Assembly: GCA_032209605.1 (NCBI GenBank)
Contig: JASFXZ010000001.1
Span: 4,154,001 to 4,218,000, forward strand
Direction: 5' to 3'
Source: Mactromeris polynyma
Lineage: Eukaryota; Mollusca; Bivalvia; Venerida; Mactridae
DNA: 64,000 nt
The notes under the pieces were generated by a model. It did not search any database. It was given only the letters and a program-made list of their open reading frames with translations, and was not told the DNA's origin. Positions 1-12,900 of this stretch are shown piece by piece; the stretch's first letter is position 1; each line of letters opens with the position of its first letter. The position numbers and the translations under genes were made by a program.

Positions 1-992
1 TGAAAGTACTAGGTACTGATGCTATTGCTCATAAAAACCAGATGGCAGAACTTGAGAAGAGTGGTAGAGAAGTGATTGCACAAATGAGTGAGCTAGGAAT
101 AAGAGGTGAACAGGTTGGAAAAATACAAGAGATTATTGCAGATATTGCTGGTCGTCATGATATTGTATCGGATGAAATCAATGAAAGAGCTGATGATCTA
201 CAAACTGCAGTTACAAAGTCACAAGGTGTACAAGATGCTGTTGAACAAATTCTCACATGGTTGAAGGAAACAGATCGTAAACTAGACTTGCAGAAACCTG
301 TCAGTTTGAACCCAGATAAATTAAATGAACAAGCACAGCAACTTAGTATAATTGAAAGTGATATTGATAGTCACAAACACAGTGTAGACTCTGTGAAACA
401 AGCTGCTAGTGAATTAATCAAAACATGTGACCTTGACATGGCCAAAGCTTTAGAAGCCAAGATAAGTGATATTAGTTCCAAATTCTTAGATGCCCAAAAG
501 AAATGTCGGGCAGCATCTAGAGAAGTTAAAGATGTGTCCGAAAAATTAGACAAATTCAATGATAACTTGGACCTATTTAAAACTTGGGTTAATGTCAATT
601 CTGACTCTTTAGAATCTTCAGAATGGAACAAAAAGCCAATTGATCAATTGAAACTTAAAGTTGATAGTGTTAAACTAGAAAAGGAACGTCAACTTCAAGC
701 TTTGGAGCAATTGCAAGCCCTGGGACGTGAACTAGTTGAAGATCCGAGAACCGGTGACCCTGCTGCTGTTAAAATGTCTCTATCAAATATGGATAAAGCA
801 TGGTCTAGATTTGAAGATTGTTTGTCAGAGAGAGATTCTGAAGCTAGCCTCAAAGAGAGTAGAGAAAGTGACTATGAAAATATTAAGCAAGATGTAGTGA
901 GATGGTTGACTAACATGGAAACAGATATCGACACATTTGAACCTGTTGCTGTGGACATGGATGTTGTAGCCAAACAAATTGAAGAACTACAG
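1..992 (+). CDS. MACF1: Spectraplakin exon 1 (5' end outside window)
   Basis: Open in frame from base 3 to a donor CAG|gttagt; the 5' acceptor is not in the window. About 330 residues of alpha-helical spectrin repeats. Helix-A tryptophans are visible in TWLKETD, TWVNVNS and RWLTNME, so the exon holds the end of one repeat, two whole repeats and the start of the next. It ends in phase 0. The ATG at 42 is an internal methionine, not a start. Confidence 0.93.
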
Positions 993-3900
993 GTTAGTAT
1001 TCAAGTGTTACACTTGTCATTCTGTTCAGTTTGTTTCTTCATTAATGGTATGTAAATCATAATATTATATCAATTTTAATAATTAAAATGGTTAAGCAAA
1101 TATTATCAATTTTACAATTAACCATTGAGCAATTACTGATTTTGGATGTTGACATTGACTGTGCTGTGCTAAGAAATAAGAAATTAATAATGCGTGTGCG
1201 TGTGTTTTGGTTGTTGCTCAATGAATATCTTGTTAATAGAAGGCCATATTGTAAGGTATACACATTTATTGTTTAACCTTCTGAAAATAAAGAATTTATT
1301 ATTATTATTATTAATTAATACTTTATTTTTCCAGCCTATGATTCAGGAATATTATGAATTTTCACCAAAGGTGGATGAATTGAACGAAGTAGGCCAAGCT
1401 TATGATGCCATTCAAAGCGGTGACTCGAGTCGACCAAAGAGTCCAATGAGATTCAGTAAGTTGTATACAATGTCACCTTATTGCAAAAATAGCGTGACCC
1501 TCAAAATCGCCGTCCAGTTAGAACCTATTTTTGCAATAATGCGTCAATCTTGTATCCTGTGTCGACACTAAGTGTGTGATAGGCTTCTCTAACCTTTCTG
1601 TTTGTCTTGGCATGGGTCAGTTTGCTTATCTGCATTACACAATATGTTGTTCTCACGGAATTCATATGGTTACGATTTATTTCTTAGAATTAAAATAGTA
1701 ATTTAGTCTTGCTGATTGCCTGCAAAATGTGCATTAATCATGTACAAGAATTTGTGTATTATTGAAGACTTGAAATAAAGACTTTGCTCAAGTCGACGAA
1801 GATGAAGTTGGTTTAAAAATACATGTCTATGGTTCATGAAACAATGCAATGTTTTATTACATTAGTTGAGGAAGTATTAAACAAGCGTAGGTCATATAAA
1901 AAAATACAGTAAAAGTTCGCTTATTAAGACCACCTCAAAATGAAGAACACAATTTTCATGTCTATTTTCACTGTTTTGCTCTTTATTCAACCTCATTATT
2001 AATACCAACTCAATAAGAAGAGTAGTTTTCAAGGGTCCTAAGGGTGGTCGTATTATTGAAGTTTTACTGTATAGCACTGGAGTTTCGGATTAAAATTGAC
2101 CAGTATTTGTAACTAGTTGCAGTTTAAAAGTTTTATGCGTGATTTATTTGGCGGCTATATAATCTGATGAATATTATTGACAGTTTAGTACTTCTCAATT
2201 AAATGTTTAATTATGTTGTGTTTGATTGTTTTATACAAAGGTGAAGGGAACATGTTCCTGCTTGTGGTTCTTGAAAATTGTTTGATTGGCTTCATAATTA
2301 TAGGGTTCCTCTCATTGTTGCATTAAAATACATTATTAAAAGAATTCTTGCCTATGAAGGCTGTATCAGGTTTTGCATGAAATCTTCTAAACTTCTGCTG
2401 AATTTTATACTTAGTCTGATTATTTTGATGTATGATGTACGTACAGATTACCGATACTTACAATGAGTGGAACTCTTAACATTGCCATGTGAAATGATTG
2501 CATTGCTTCCTAGAGTTATCTGCCCACAGTGGAGGAGCTCTGGCTAGACTTGTGTTGGGAGTGATTAATTCAGATGTCCTACTGAAACCTTTAATAACCT
2601 TTACTTTTTGTAAAATCCTTTCAAAATTTATTTATTTTGAAAAAAAACCTATAAAAACCTGAAATTCACTTTCCATACCTTTCACTCAGTTTGCCACGTC
2701 TACAGGTAGCAATGAATATTACATATATATGGTACTCTTCACTTGGGTATTTGTGCAGGCATGAGTCTCCCTGTGCCCCGGTAGGATTCCGTCGTCCTTG
2801 TGGCGGTGAGCACACTGCCGACCTGTCTTGGCTGTTTTCTCAACAGCCACAATCTGTTGTGATTCACATGAGAATGGGACAGGAATACTGTGTTTTCAGT
2901 TCACAAAATATTTATGGTCTGTAAATATTTGCCAATTAGTGAGAGCTCTCCACTGTGGAGTTAGAAATGGTGTAGATGATAACAATTCTAGGGACTTTTC
3001 TTGATGTATATTTTGATCACAACATTTAGTTTTGCATGTTACAATTTGCCGCCCTTCAGGAACACGTCGCAGTATGATGTCTCCACGGTTACGGAGTCCC
3101 TCTCCAACTATGGGAACGTTCTCATTTGCCAATGATTTCAACAGCCCAATGTCTGCGTCAAGTGATTCCAGCGGTGTCGGAAGCAGGAAAAGCAGCTCTG
3201 ATTTCCTTCATTTAGACGGTGCGGGAATAACCTTTACCTCTTTTATTTATCCTCCAAACTTTGGTTCACGGTCCTTTTTCCCAAACCTGTTCACAGTGAA
3301 TTTTGTGTGTGTTTTAACCCTAACAAAATCTTTGAAAATTGTCAAAAAAATCTATTTTTAGATGATTTCATCGTAACATTACAAAAGATAACTCTGTAAA
3401 CAATTCAATTTTTGGTTGAATTTATTTTTATAGACTTTCAACCATGTATATAGTAAGTCTCGATTTTCAATAGTAAATCTTCAGTTTATTTCAAAATTGT
3501 TGTTAAATCTAATTGTAACGCAAGTATCATACCTGTATTTAAATGTGGAAGTATTTCTAATTCTATTTAATTTGCAAAAGAAGACAGTTTAGTAACAGTT
3601 GTTAACATTATTTAAAGAATCAAGCACATCATGATTCTTAAAAGGCCTATCTACCTTCTTTATTGACATATAGAGAGATAGTTTCTGTTTTAACATTTAA
3701 CCTGCTGACTTGTGTGTGAAATAAAACAAAAACTCTGTATAACTCTGTATAACTCTTCAATAATGAAACAAAGAATGGCACTAGCATGAGATTGGCTTGA
3801 AGAACTGATGTAGTTGTAGAATCTCAGCATGTTAGTTCACTAGAGGGTTTTGTTCATAATTCTATATGAATGATTATTAATAACTGTACTAGATGTTCAA

Positions 3901-6900
3901 CTAGAAATAACAAATCTGCAGAATTTATTAATTGTCTATATTTAGTATTTGACATAACGGGTAGTTTTTGTTGAGAAAGCTGTTACCATGGAAACCGTTA
4001 TGTAGTTCATTATTTGATATCTGTTTATTATTGCTCATTAAGCAGATTTATCCGAGACTCAACAAGACCTGGTCGACATGAATCAGAGGTACGAGATGCT
4101 TGAAGAACGTCTGCTTGATAGACAACAAGAGTTGCAAGGCATGCTGGGTAGCGTAAAGTCTTTCCTACAAGACCTTGCCGATATTCTCAGCTGGTTAGAC
4201 GTCAAGGAGAAAGAACTAGAAGAATCTGTTGCCGTGGCAACCAGTGAGAAAGAAGCAAAGAGAAGATTAAAAGAACATGAGGTAAAGTATTGTTACACTG
4301 AACAAATATTGTTGTTTACCAATATTATAAATTTGTTCTTTTTAGTCGCAGCATTTCTTTGCTATCTATGCAGTTGCTGATATCTCTTTGTTCATAAACA
4401 GATAAGTTGTTAATGGTGATTTTAGCATTCTATGTCTTATGAAGTTTGAAAAGGGAAATCAATTGTTTGACCTAAATCTCACATTCTGACAGCGACAAAT
4501 GACAATGGAACTGTAGTAATATAAGAATGAGGATATAATTGAACCTCATTTATTTGACAACCTTCTATCCAAATACTTGGTATTAATCTAAATGAATATC
4601 AGATCCTGATGTATCTTCTAAGGCATGTTGAAATGGGCTATTCGAAACTATGCATTCTTCGAAATAAGATTTCGGACCCGATGAATTCGAATGAACAATG
4701 TACGACTGTATTTAAATGAGGTAAAAAGCAGCTGATATTCTCCAAAAGTATTTCTACTATACAATAAATATGTTATATGAGAATGTATAGGTTAGTCCTT
4801 ACCTGGTCTGTATGATGTATGATATACTTTATAGAGAGGACATGCTGAAGTGTTGGGTAAGGAAGCTATGGTAGATGAAATAAGAAGGAAAGGACAAGAT
4901 CTGATGAAGAGAAAGCGTGGAGTACCTGGTATTGATTTAGTTCAAGATCAACTCACTGAACTAGGTAAGTTTTCAAATCAGAACATTGTGCTTTTTCTGG
5001 TCTATTTTTCTGATATATTTGGAATTTCTTACTGCGATGGTAGCTGGAATGTTTAAAACTTCATCTCATCTTCTGTATTCTGTAATCCTTAAAATAAAGA
5101 ATAAAAGAAAGTTCAGCCCTGCGTTCAGTAAAGGCGTTTGCAGCTAACATTTTGTAACATTTGCGATTTGGTTCCCCGTGTGCAGTGTATGTGATGCGAT
5201 GGGTCAGGGATACAAAACATAAAAGTTTCATAACGTTCGCAACTGTTGGCCGTATCTGAATACAGGGCTGTTTCGCATAGATCAGACAATACGTAGCAAA
5301 TAGCAGACTTCATATGGAGAATATTTTTTGCATACCAGGCTTCCATATTGGATGGGCTTTGCTCAAATGATGTTTTTTTCCAAAAAAATTTACATATCAA
5401 ATATTTATTTTTGCAGACGACAAATGGCTGGGTGTGAAAGTGGCATCTGAACAACAAAGAAAACTGTTGGAAGACATTGTATCAGATCTGAGAACATACA
5501 AAGATGCAGGTGTACACTTACAGAAATGGATTGCACAGAAGGAGAAAATGGTGGCTGTTCTTGGACCTGTTGCTACAGAACCTTCCATGATCAAAAATCA
5601 GTTAGAACAAGTCAAGGTTTGTTTACATGTGTTTATTTCTTCGATCAAATACTGTTTTCATTAGAAGTAAGTATTATTCTAAGTTTTATGTGGTTTTACA
5701 CCCAAAAGAGTTAATTGTTTAACTTGTTGACTTACAGTGGAAACTTCTCCCTCTCGATTATACCCCCGCCATTCAAAGGATGTCAAAGGGGGGTCAAGTT
5801 TTACCCCTGTATGTGTGTCCGTCTGTGCGAAAAATTGGTTTCCAATCAATCACTCTTGAAAGGATGGATGGATTGAATTCATTATGGGCACATAAGCATA
5901 GGATAATAAAATACAGGTCAAGTTGGATTCCAGTTGCAATCCACCAATTTTTAGATGAGTTTTTGGTTTCAGATAAATAATGCTTTAAAAGCCCATAGCA
6001 AGGACATCCATATCCCATGGACATATCTGGATTATAAATCATCGTTATCAATGATATTAAGTATCATCAGGATAAATGTTTTGCAGTATTGAAATATGAA
6101 AATTTATATGATTGTGGTCCTTTCCTTACAGGTTCTTCAAGAAGAATTGCGTGGACAAGAACCATTATATGACAAGTTCATTCAGTCTGGTAATGCTGTA
6201 CATGACAAGTGTATCCCAGAGTCCAAGGATGCTACGCACATTTCGGAGAAAATGACTGTGATTAGTAAGATGTGGGAACGGCTAAGTGACAAACTGCGAG
6301 AGCGAGAGAAGAGTCTAAACTCAGTAGAAGGGTTGAGTCAAGAGTTCAGCGACACCCTACAAGAACTTAGTGGTTGGATGTCAGATTACATGACCACACT
6401 TGATAATCTTCAACCTATAACCACAACTCCTGAAAAGCATCATGAACATCTTAGAGAAATTCAAGTACTTGTTTTATCATACTTTTACCATTGATTTAAA
6501 AAAGATGATACAGCAATTATAACTTCCAATTCTGTTGTTGAAATATTACTTCTTACTGTAATATAATCATGAAAATTCTGTTTATAATGTAAGTTTGTGT
6601 GTGTCAATCTGCACTGTGTATTTAGCATTTCTAGTCCAAAGCCTTAAAATGCATTGTTTTATAACATAAATCGACTTTTAAAAAATATATTTTCAAACAA
6701 AAACATCATCAGTGACACTGGACTGTGATAGATTAAGTTTGTAATGTTCAATGTTTTGATTTTCAGGAACTTCAGTCAGAGAGGCAGAAACAGATTCCAT
6801 TGTTAGAAAAAGCCAAAGACCTCGCTAAAAAGTTGTCGGATAATACTAAAGATGCCAACACTAAATTTGAGATCAAAAGTAAGATTGCCAGTATTGAGAA

Positions 6901-9900
6901 ACCGATGGCAGAGGCTGAGAAGAAGTTAATGATGAGAGGAAATGAAGTTTCCAAGATGAGTGAACAGGGTGATAAGCTTAGAGCTTCATGCCAAGATTTG
7001 TTGGCTTTACTGGATGATCTGAAGGACAAACAGACTAGCTCTGAACCTCTATCTGGTGATGTGAATGTACTGAAACATCAAGCCCAGCAAAATAAGGTGA
7101 GTAGATTGGGTTCATGAAAGTTTAATTATATATATTTAGAATGAGGAATTGATCGATAAATATCATATTTTCATGGCATTTGCTCTGTTACTTTCAGGAC
7201 CTGCAATATTTTGATTTTTGAAATTGTGTCTTATATAATGTTTCGAATGAATTATCAGCCTTGAATATTAGTCAAATATGAAAAAAATTGCACTGTTTTT
7301 AACTAATTTATTGTTTAATTAGTGCTTTCTGGCAATTTGTAAACTGAATATGGACTTGAATTTCAGGAATTCTTGAAAGACCTCAACAATTTGGCACCAG
7401 AAATCAAAGAGCTTACAGACAAAGCTAAACAGTTCGATTCCAGCACTTCACCTGCTATTAGGTCATTGGTTGATACAGTTAAATCAATACAAGCTCAGTG
7501 GGAGGAGCTTAAAGATTCAACCAATGAGAGAGAAGTACAGCTGGATGCCAGCAATAAGCATGCTCAGAACTTCCAAGCACAGTTAGATAAGATGAACCTT
7601 TGGTTACAGCTCACAGAAGATAAGATGGATGGTTTAACACCAGATAACATGGACCAAGATGCCGTTGGGAAGAAACTTAAGGAAGCACAAGCAATGAGAA
7701 GTGATGTACTGAAGCTTTCATATGACCAGGAACTCCTGAATCGTGAAGGACAGTCATTAATGGACACTGTTGATAGTGACAAAGGTTTGGTGAAAGTACG
7801 TCTAGAAGATGTTAACCAAAGATGGGATAACTTGAATGAAGGTGAGCAAAGCTCTATTAAGACTGATTTACATAATTATGGGGTATTGAAAACATTTGGT
7901 TTGGTCATGTCAGAGTATAATATTACAGTAAAACCTCAAAGTACAACCACCCTTGGGATCCTTGAAATCTGGTCTTCTAATTGAGATGGTCTTAATATTG
8001 AGGTCGAATAAACAGCAAAACTGTGAAAAGGGACTTGAAAATGTGTTCTTAATTTAAGTGAGGTTTTACTGTATGTAGTTATATTTTACATTTCATTTCA
8101 TATCTGAAAGTATGTTTTTAACCAGTTCCTGAATATTTGCTGTTTATTACAAAATGGCTGCTTTATAGATATGTATGCTAACAGAGGTTTACATGTTATG
8201 CACCAGTGACATATCTTTCCTGTTTCTCATCAGGTCTTGGAGAAAGAATACAAAGTTTAGAAGATCTTACTGGTAAACTGACTGAATTTGAAGACTGTGC
8301 TCGTGACGTAAATGCAACATTGAAGAGATTTGAAGATAAACTAGATGCCCATAACAAACTGGGATCCTCTGCCAAAGATCCAAAATACCAGGATAAAATC
8401 AGAGTAAGTTGTATGTTATATATATCGGTAAAAAATCTGTAATATTAACACTACAGTAAAGGCTTCGATATTTGAGGTTCTTACAGATAAAACAATATCC
8501 CCTCATCCTGGTTGGTAATGACTGTGTCCCAGACAAGGGATGTTTTAATCATCAGTCTTTGAAGAAACAATGGTGACTGCCAAAAATGACCCAAAAAACA
8601 TGAGTATGAACATACATAAAGTTAACAATGTACAAACACATGGTTAATGGATACATTGTACAGTAGGTATTTATCAAAACAATATTGTGAATCATAATAC
8701 AAATGTACAGTCGAATCTCGTTCATTCGACAAACTTCTATCCAAATAAAATTTCGGACCCGATAAATTCGAATGAACAAGGTCCGACTGTATTTCATTAT
8801 CAAGTGACATTAAACATGTTATATTTAATGAAGGTCATTTTAACCAGATGTGTTATTTGACAATTATTAATTTGAATGTGGTTCAATATTATTTAATACT
8901 GTTTCAAATAGCTTTAATCTTGATATTTTATTCGAAACTATGTAATATTTGGGGAAAATAATTGTTTGGACTTGATGAATTCGAATGAACGAGGTCTGAC
9001 TGTATATTGAGAACATAGAGATAATTGGACTATCTGTATTGTAGAGTATACAAGAAGACGTGCAAGGTTTGAACTCACAGTTAGACTATGTGGACGGTAT
9101 AATACAAGGTTTGGATGATGGTGAAGGTGGCGTACCAGCCAATAAACTTAGAGAACTAGAAATATTGAAACAAAAGCAAGACAAGTTGCAGCATCAACTT
9201 CAAGAATTACTACATGATATGGAGGCTGGAACGGAGATTGTTGACCAGTTCCAGGTAATAATTGTTAAAATTTTACATATTTAATATATTATACAAAATA
9301 CTTTACACCTCAGTCGTATATTGAGGTAGTTTGCAGTCATTGCATTTATTATTTAAGTCATATACATGTATCTTTGCTATTACAACTTAATTTGCACAAC
9401 TTTGCAAAATAAAAAAAGTAGTTGTTTGAATACTATCAGGTTATCATCGGAGAGGATGATTGCATCAACTAAACGCTGAATGTTACTGTATTGCTTTTAA
9501 CTAAAATTTGAAATATTGCTGCAGTAAAATCTGTATCAGTCGGTAGATTTATATATTTGTATATTAAACAAAAGTGACTGTTGTTTAATCTTTTTGTGAT
9601 TCATTTCATCATCAAACAGGGCTCTATCAAGACAGCTGGGTCACATCTATCTAAACTGGAGTCAGAACTGATGGACATGAGTCCCGTTGCCAGAGATGAA
9701 TCAACGCTGAAGATGCAAGAAAGACAGATAGAGGTATAATAGCTATCCTGTAGAATTATACATCTTGGTCCTGAAACTATGTTTTTCATGGTTATTTTTG
9801 ATGGTCGACCAGTTCATTCCTTGCTACCCTATTCCCATACATGTTTACCCTTGCACCTCCTTGGTGCCTAATGTTTTGTAGAATGTTGTTTCCCTGGGCT

Positions 9901-12900
9901 CTGTGTGGGGAGGCATTGTCTTATGTATGTGGCATTCCATATAACAACTTAATCTATCTTTCCTGTCTTTTTTGTATTTATAGTCTAAACCATCTTCTAT
10001 ATATGATAGAAAACAGTTCGGAATTTTTTAAAGTATCTGAAAGTTTTTAAATATTCTTACATTTTGCAGTGTCCATGTTTTCACGATTGTTGCACATCAA
10101 ATTGTAACCTTTCTTGAATCTACAATCAAAATATTTCCTAATTTTCTGTGCATTGTCCTCTGTATCGTTAGCATCGTCAAAATCTTCTGTTTCCATATTT
10201 CTTCAATCTTCTTTACTATGCTCTACAGGACTTCGTATCTCGTGTGAATGACATTGACAATATGTTGGATGACCTTGAGACTCAATATGAGGCTCTGAAA
10301 GCAGACGGCTATGTGACAGCTACTGACGGGTTCAAAGCTCAGGTAACAAACATTTTGCATGTACCTTTATATCCAAACATTTCTGATACTTTCATCACTT
10401 TTGTTGGAAATATTTATATCTGATGTGATCGTTGTCTGAGATATGATAAATATGATAGTTCATAAATCATGCTGCTATTAATTAAGAACATATAAGCAAA
10501 TGTATGAATCTTATTTAGATTGTAAAAACAGTTGGACCTTGTGTATTCAACAACCTTCTGTCCAAATACTTGGTATCGTCCAAAATAAATATCAGGTCGC
10601 GATGTATCTTCTTACAGATGTCAAATTGAAATGGGCTTTTAGACCATGTATTATTCGAAATAAAATTTCGGAACTGATGAATTTGAATGAACGAGGTCTG
10701 TCTGTATTATTAACCTTATCAATTGACATTAAACATTATATTTTGATTAGATGAGTTAAATGGCCGCTACTCACAAATTTTTTTTAGAGGTCTGAGTGGG
10801 AATTCTTTTAGCAGCATGTTTATAAGTAACACAAGTATGACCATAAAAAATAGTTACTTACCTACCCACCCATCTAGATTTTGCTGTGTTGAGTTATGCC
10901 AAACAAAATAAAAAAATTAAGGATTTTCTGATTAGTTAATTCTGAGAATCATTTTTACAAATACAAAAATGTATTTATATATTGCAGTTGGACATATTAC
11001 GAAATCAACAAGAACACTTAAATGAAGTTGCCAATGAACGTAAAAACGACATACAGACTGTATCTAATGGTCTTGAAGCTGTTACGGACAACCTCCGCCG
11101 TATGAGAACCAGTATAGACCGAGCTTCGACCGAACTTGAGATGCATGAACCGATCGGAAGTGACGTTAATGCCATCAAACGCTTACAAGATGAGTTAAAG
11201 GTAAGGAAATTCTTGTTACATACAGTTTATTGTATTCTTAATTTTTTTATATCAGTTGAAAATAATATTTTTATCTTGCATGAAATTAATGGGGTTTTTT
11301 TCTTAAAAATTTATTAGCGAATATTTATTGTTTTATTGATATATATAAATATAAGCTTTTCATCCAGTTATGTCTTGAAAAGTTTGTTTAAATTACTCAT
11401 CGACATCATGATTGTGTAGTAGACTCCTTGTCGTGTTTTGTGACTTGTATATATCCATTTCAAGTAGAATCTGTCATTAAAACATCCTAGCAGACATATT
11501 TATTGTAACATCATACGAGCACCGCTGTCGATTTCCCTCTTCTTTAAGTGCATCATTTCCAGAAAACGTCACATGTAATGTCCCCATGTACTGACAGGAA
11601 GCAATATTTGCCCTATATGACAATATGAAAAGGAAGTGAGCTTATGGAGTAAATATTGTTTCCTGCTTGCAAATAGTGACATCACATGTTGCGTTTTCTT
11701 GAAATGACGTCACTTACAGAAGAGTTTGTAAATCCCATAGCAATGCTCATATCATACTTTAACTGTTTACAAAATAATTCATTGCCATACTAACGTAACT
11801 GCAGTCTTGTTCCATATCCAGTTACGCTAGTGTTGCACAGAATTGCCATTGTTTTTAGTCAAGTTGTTTTAGCTACTACATGTAGTAACATTTAAGTCTT
11901 TTCTTAAATCAGTTTATTTAGTTAATCATTGTATTTATTCCTAGTGTTCATAACATTTTGTTCTTTGTGATATCCATCGGAATAAGTTTGTTTGCTGATT
12001 GTGTTAAATGATCGCACCTACATGGTGTATGTCTTGATTAAATAGATATGCCAGTTTGAATTATTGTTTGTTGAATAAGACCACACCAATATAGATCTAT
12101 GTTTAGCGTCCTCGGGTGGGTAGGTTTTCGGCAGTCTGATAGAAAAAATCTGAAAATGTCTTAGTCTCAGGGAATGCTGTTAAAACGTAACGACATTGGC
12201 CCATTTAGCTGATATCAGTGTGTTAGGTAACCAATGGTATTCAAATACGGAAAAAATTAAATCTAGTCATTTGCTTGGTACTTGTTTTTGTCAAATAATT
12301 GTTTGTACTTTTTTTGGGCTTGTGAAGAAAGATGTAGTAGATACAAAAAGATAAATTTGGGTATTTTATCGATACTTTGTTTTTTCCTGCCTGGTAGGTA
12401 CGTTTCGTAAAATGAACCTGACGCTAAACATAGATAAAATTAGGTCAATGTCCTCATCAATGTGGAAAAATGTAAGTTATTATTGCTTAATTTGAAATAT
12501 AAAAAAACTGAAAGTACAGTTACCAGTACCATTTGAACAAGGAATGGATTGGGCATCGAGTGATTAAGCTTGAATTACAAACAATATGCCATATAATTTG
12601 AAATTTAAAAAAAAACACTTTCTGTCCGTGTGAGTTTGACTATTTGTGCAAACAGATTTATTTGATTTAGTTAAGGCTGTAGAGATTTTTCCATTTATTA
12701 GTTTAGATGCTATACTATATTCTCAATATTTATGTGTCTCTTTCTACAGAGAATGAAGGTAACGTAGCTCCTGTTTTGTGGCATCGATTCACTGACCTTG
12801 CTGTAGTTTTACAGGGCTCTAGAAATTATCTTTAACTACAGTTGTCCTGGACTAGTGTACATGTTCTATTTAACTTGTCTGACATGGAAGGCTAGTTGTA

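Noticed and set aside
42..1055. ATG at 42 as a gene start
   Set aside because: The frame is open upstream to the window edge and the sequence is mid-rod spectrin repeat; the last ~20 codons after 992 are intron read-through.
9841..10050. 69-codon frame as a small gene or exon
   Set aside because: It lies in dispersed repeat R3, which recurs inverted near 63.4 kb, and has no matching splice sites in phase with exons 12 and 13.
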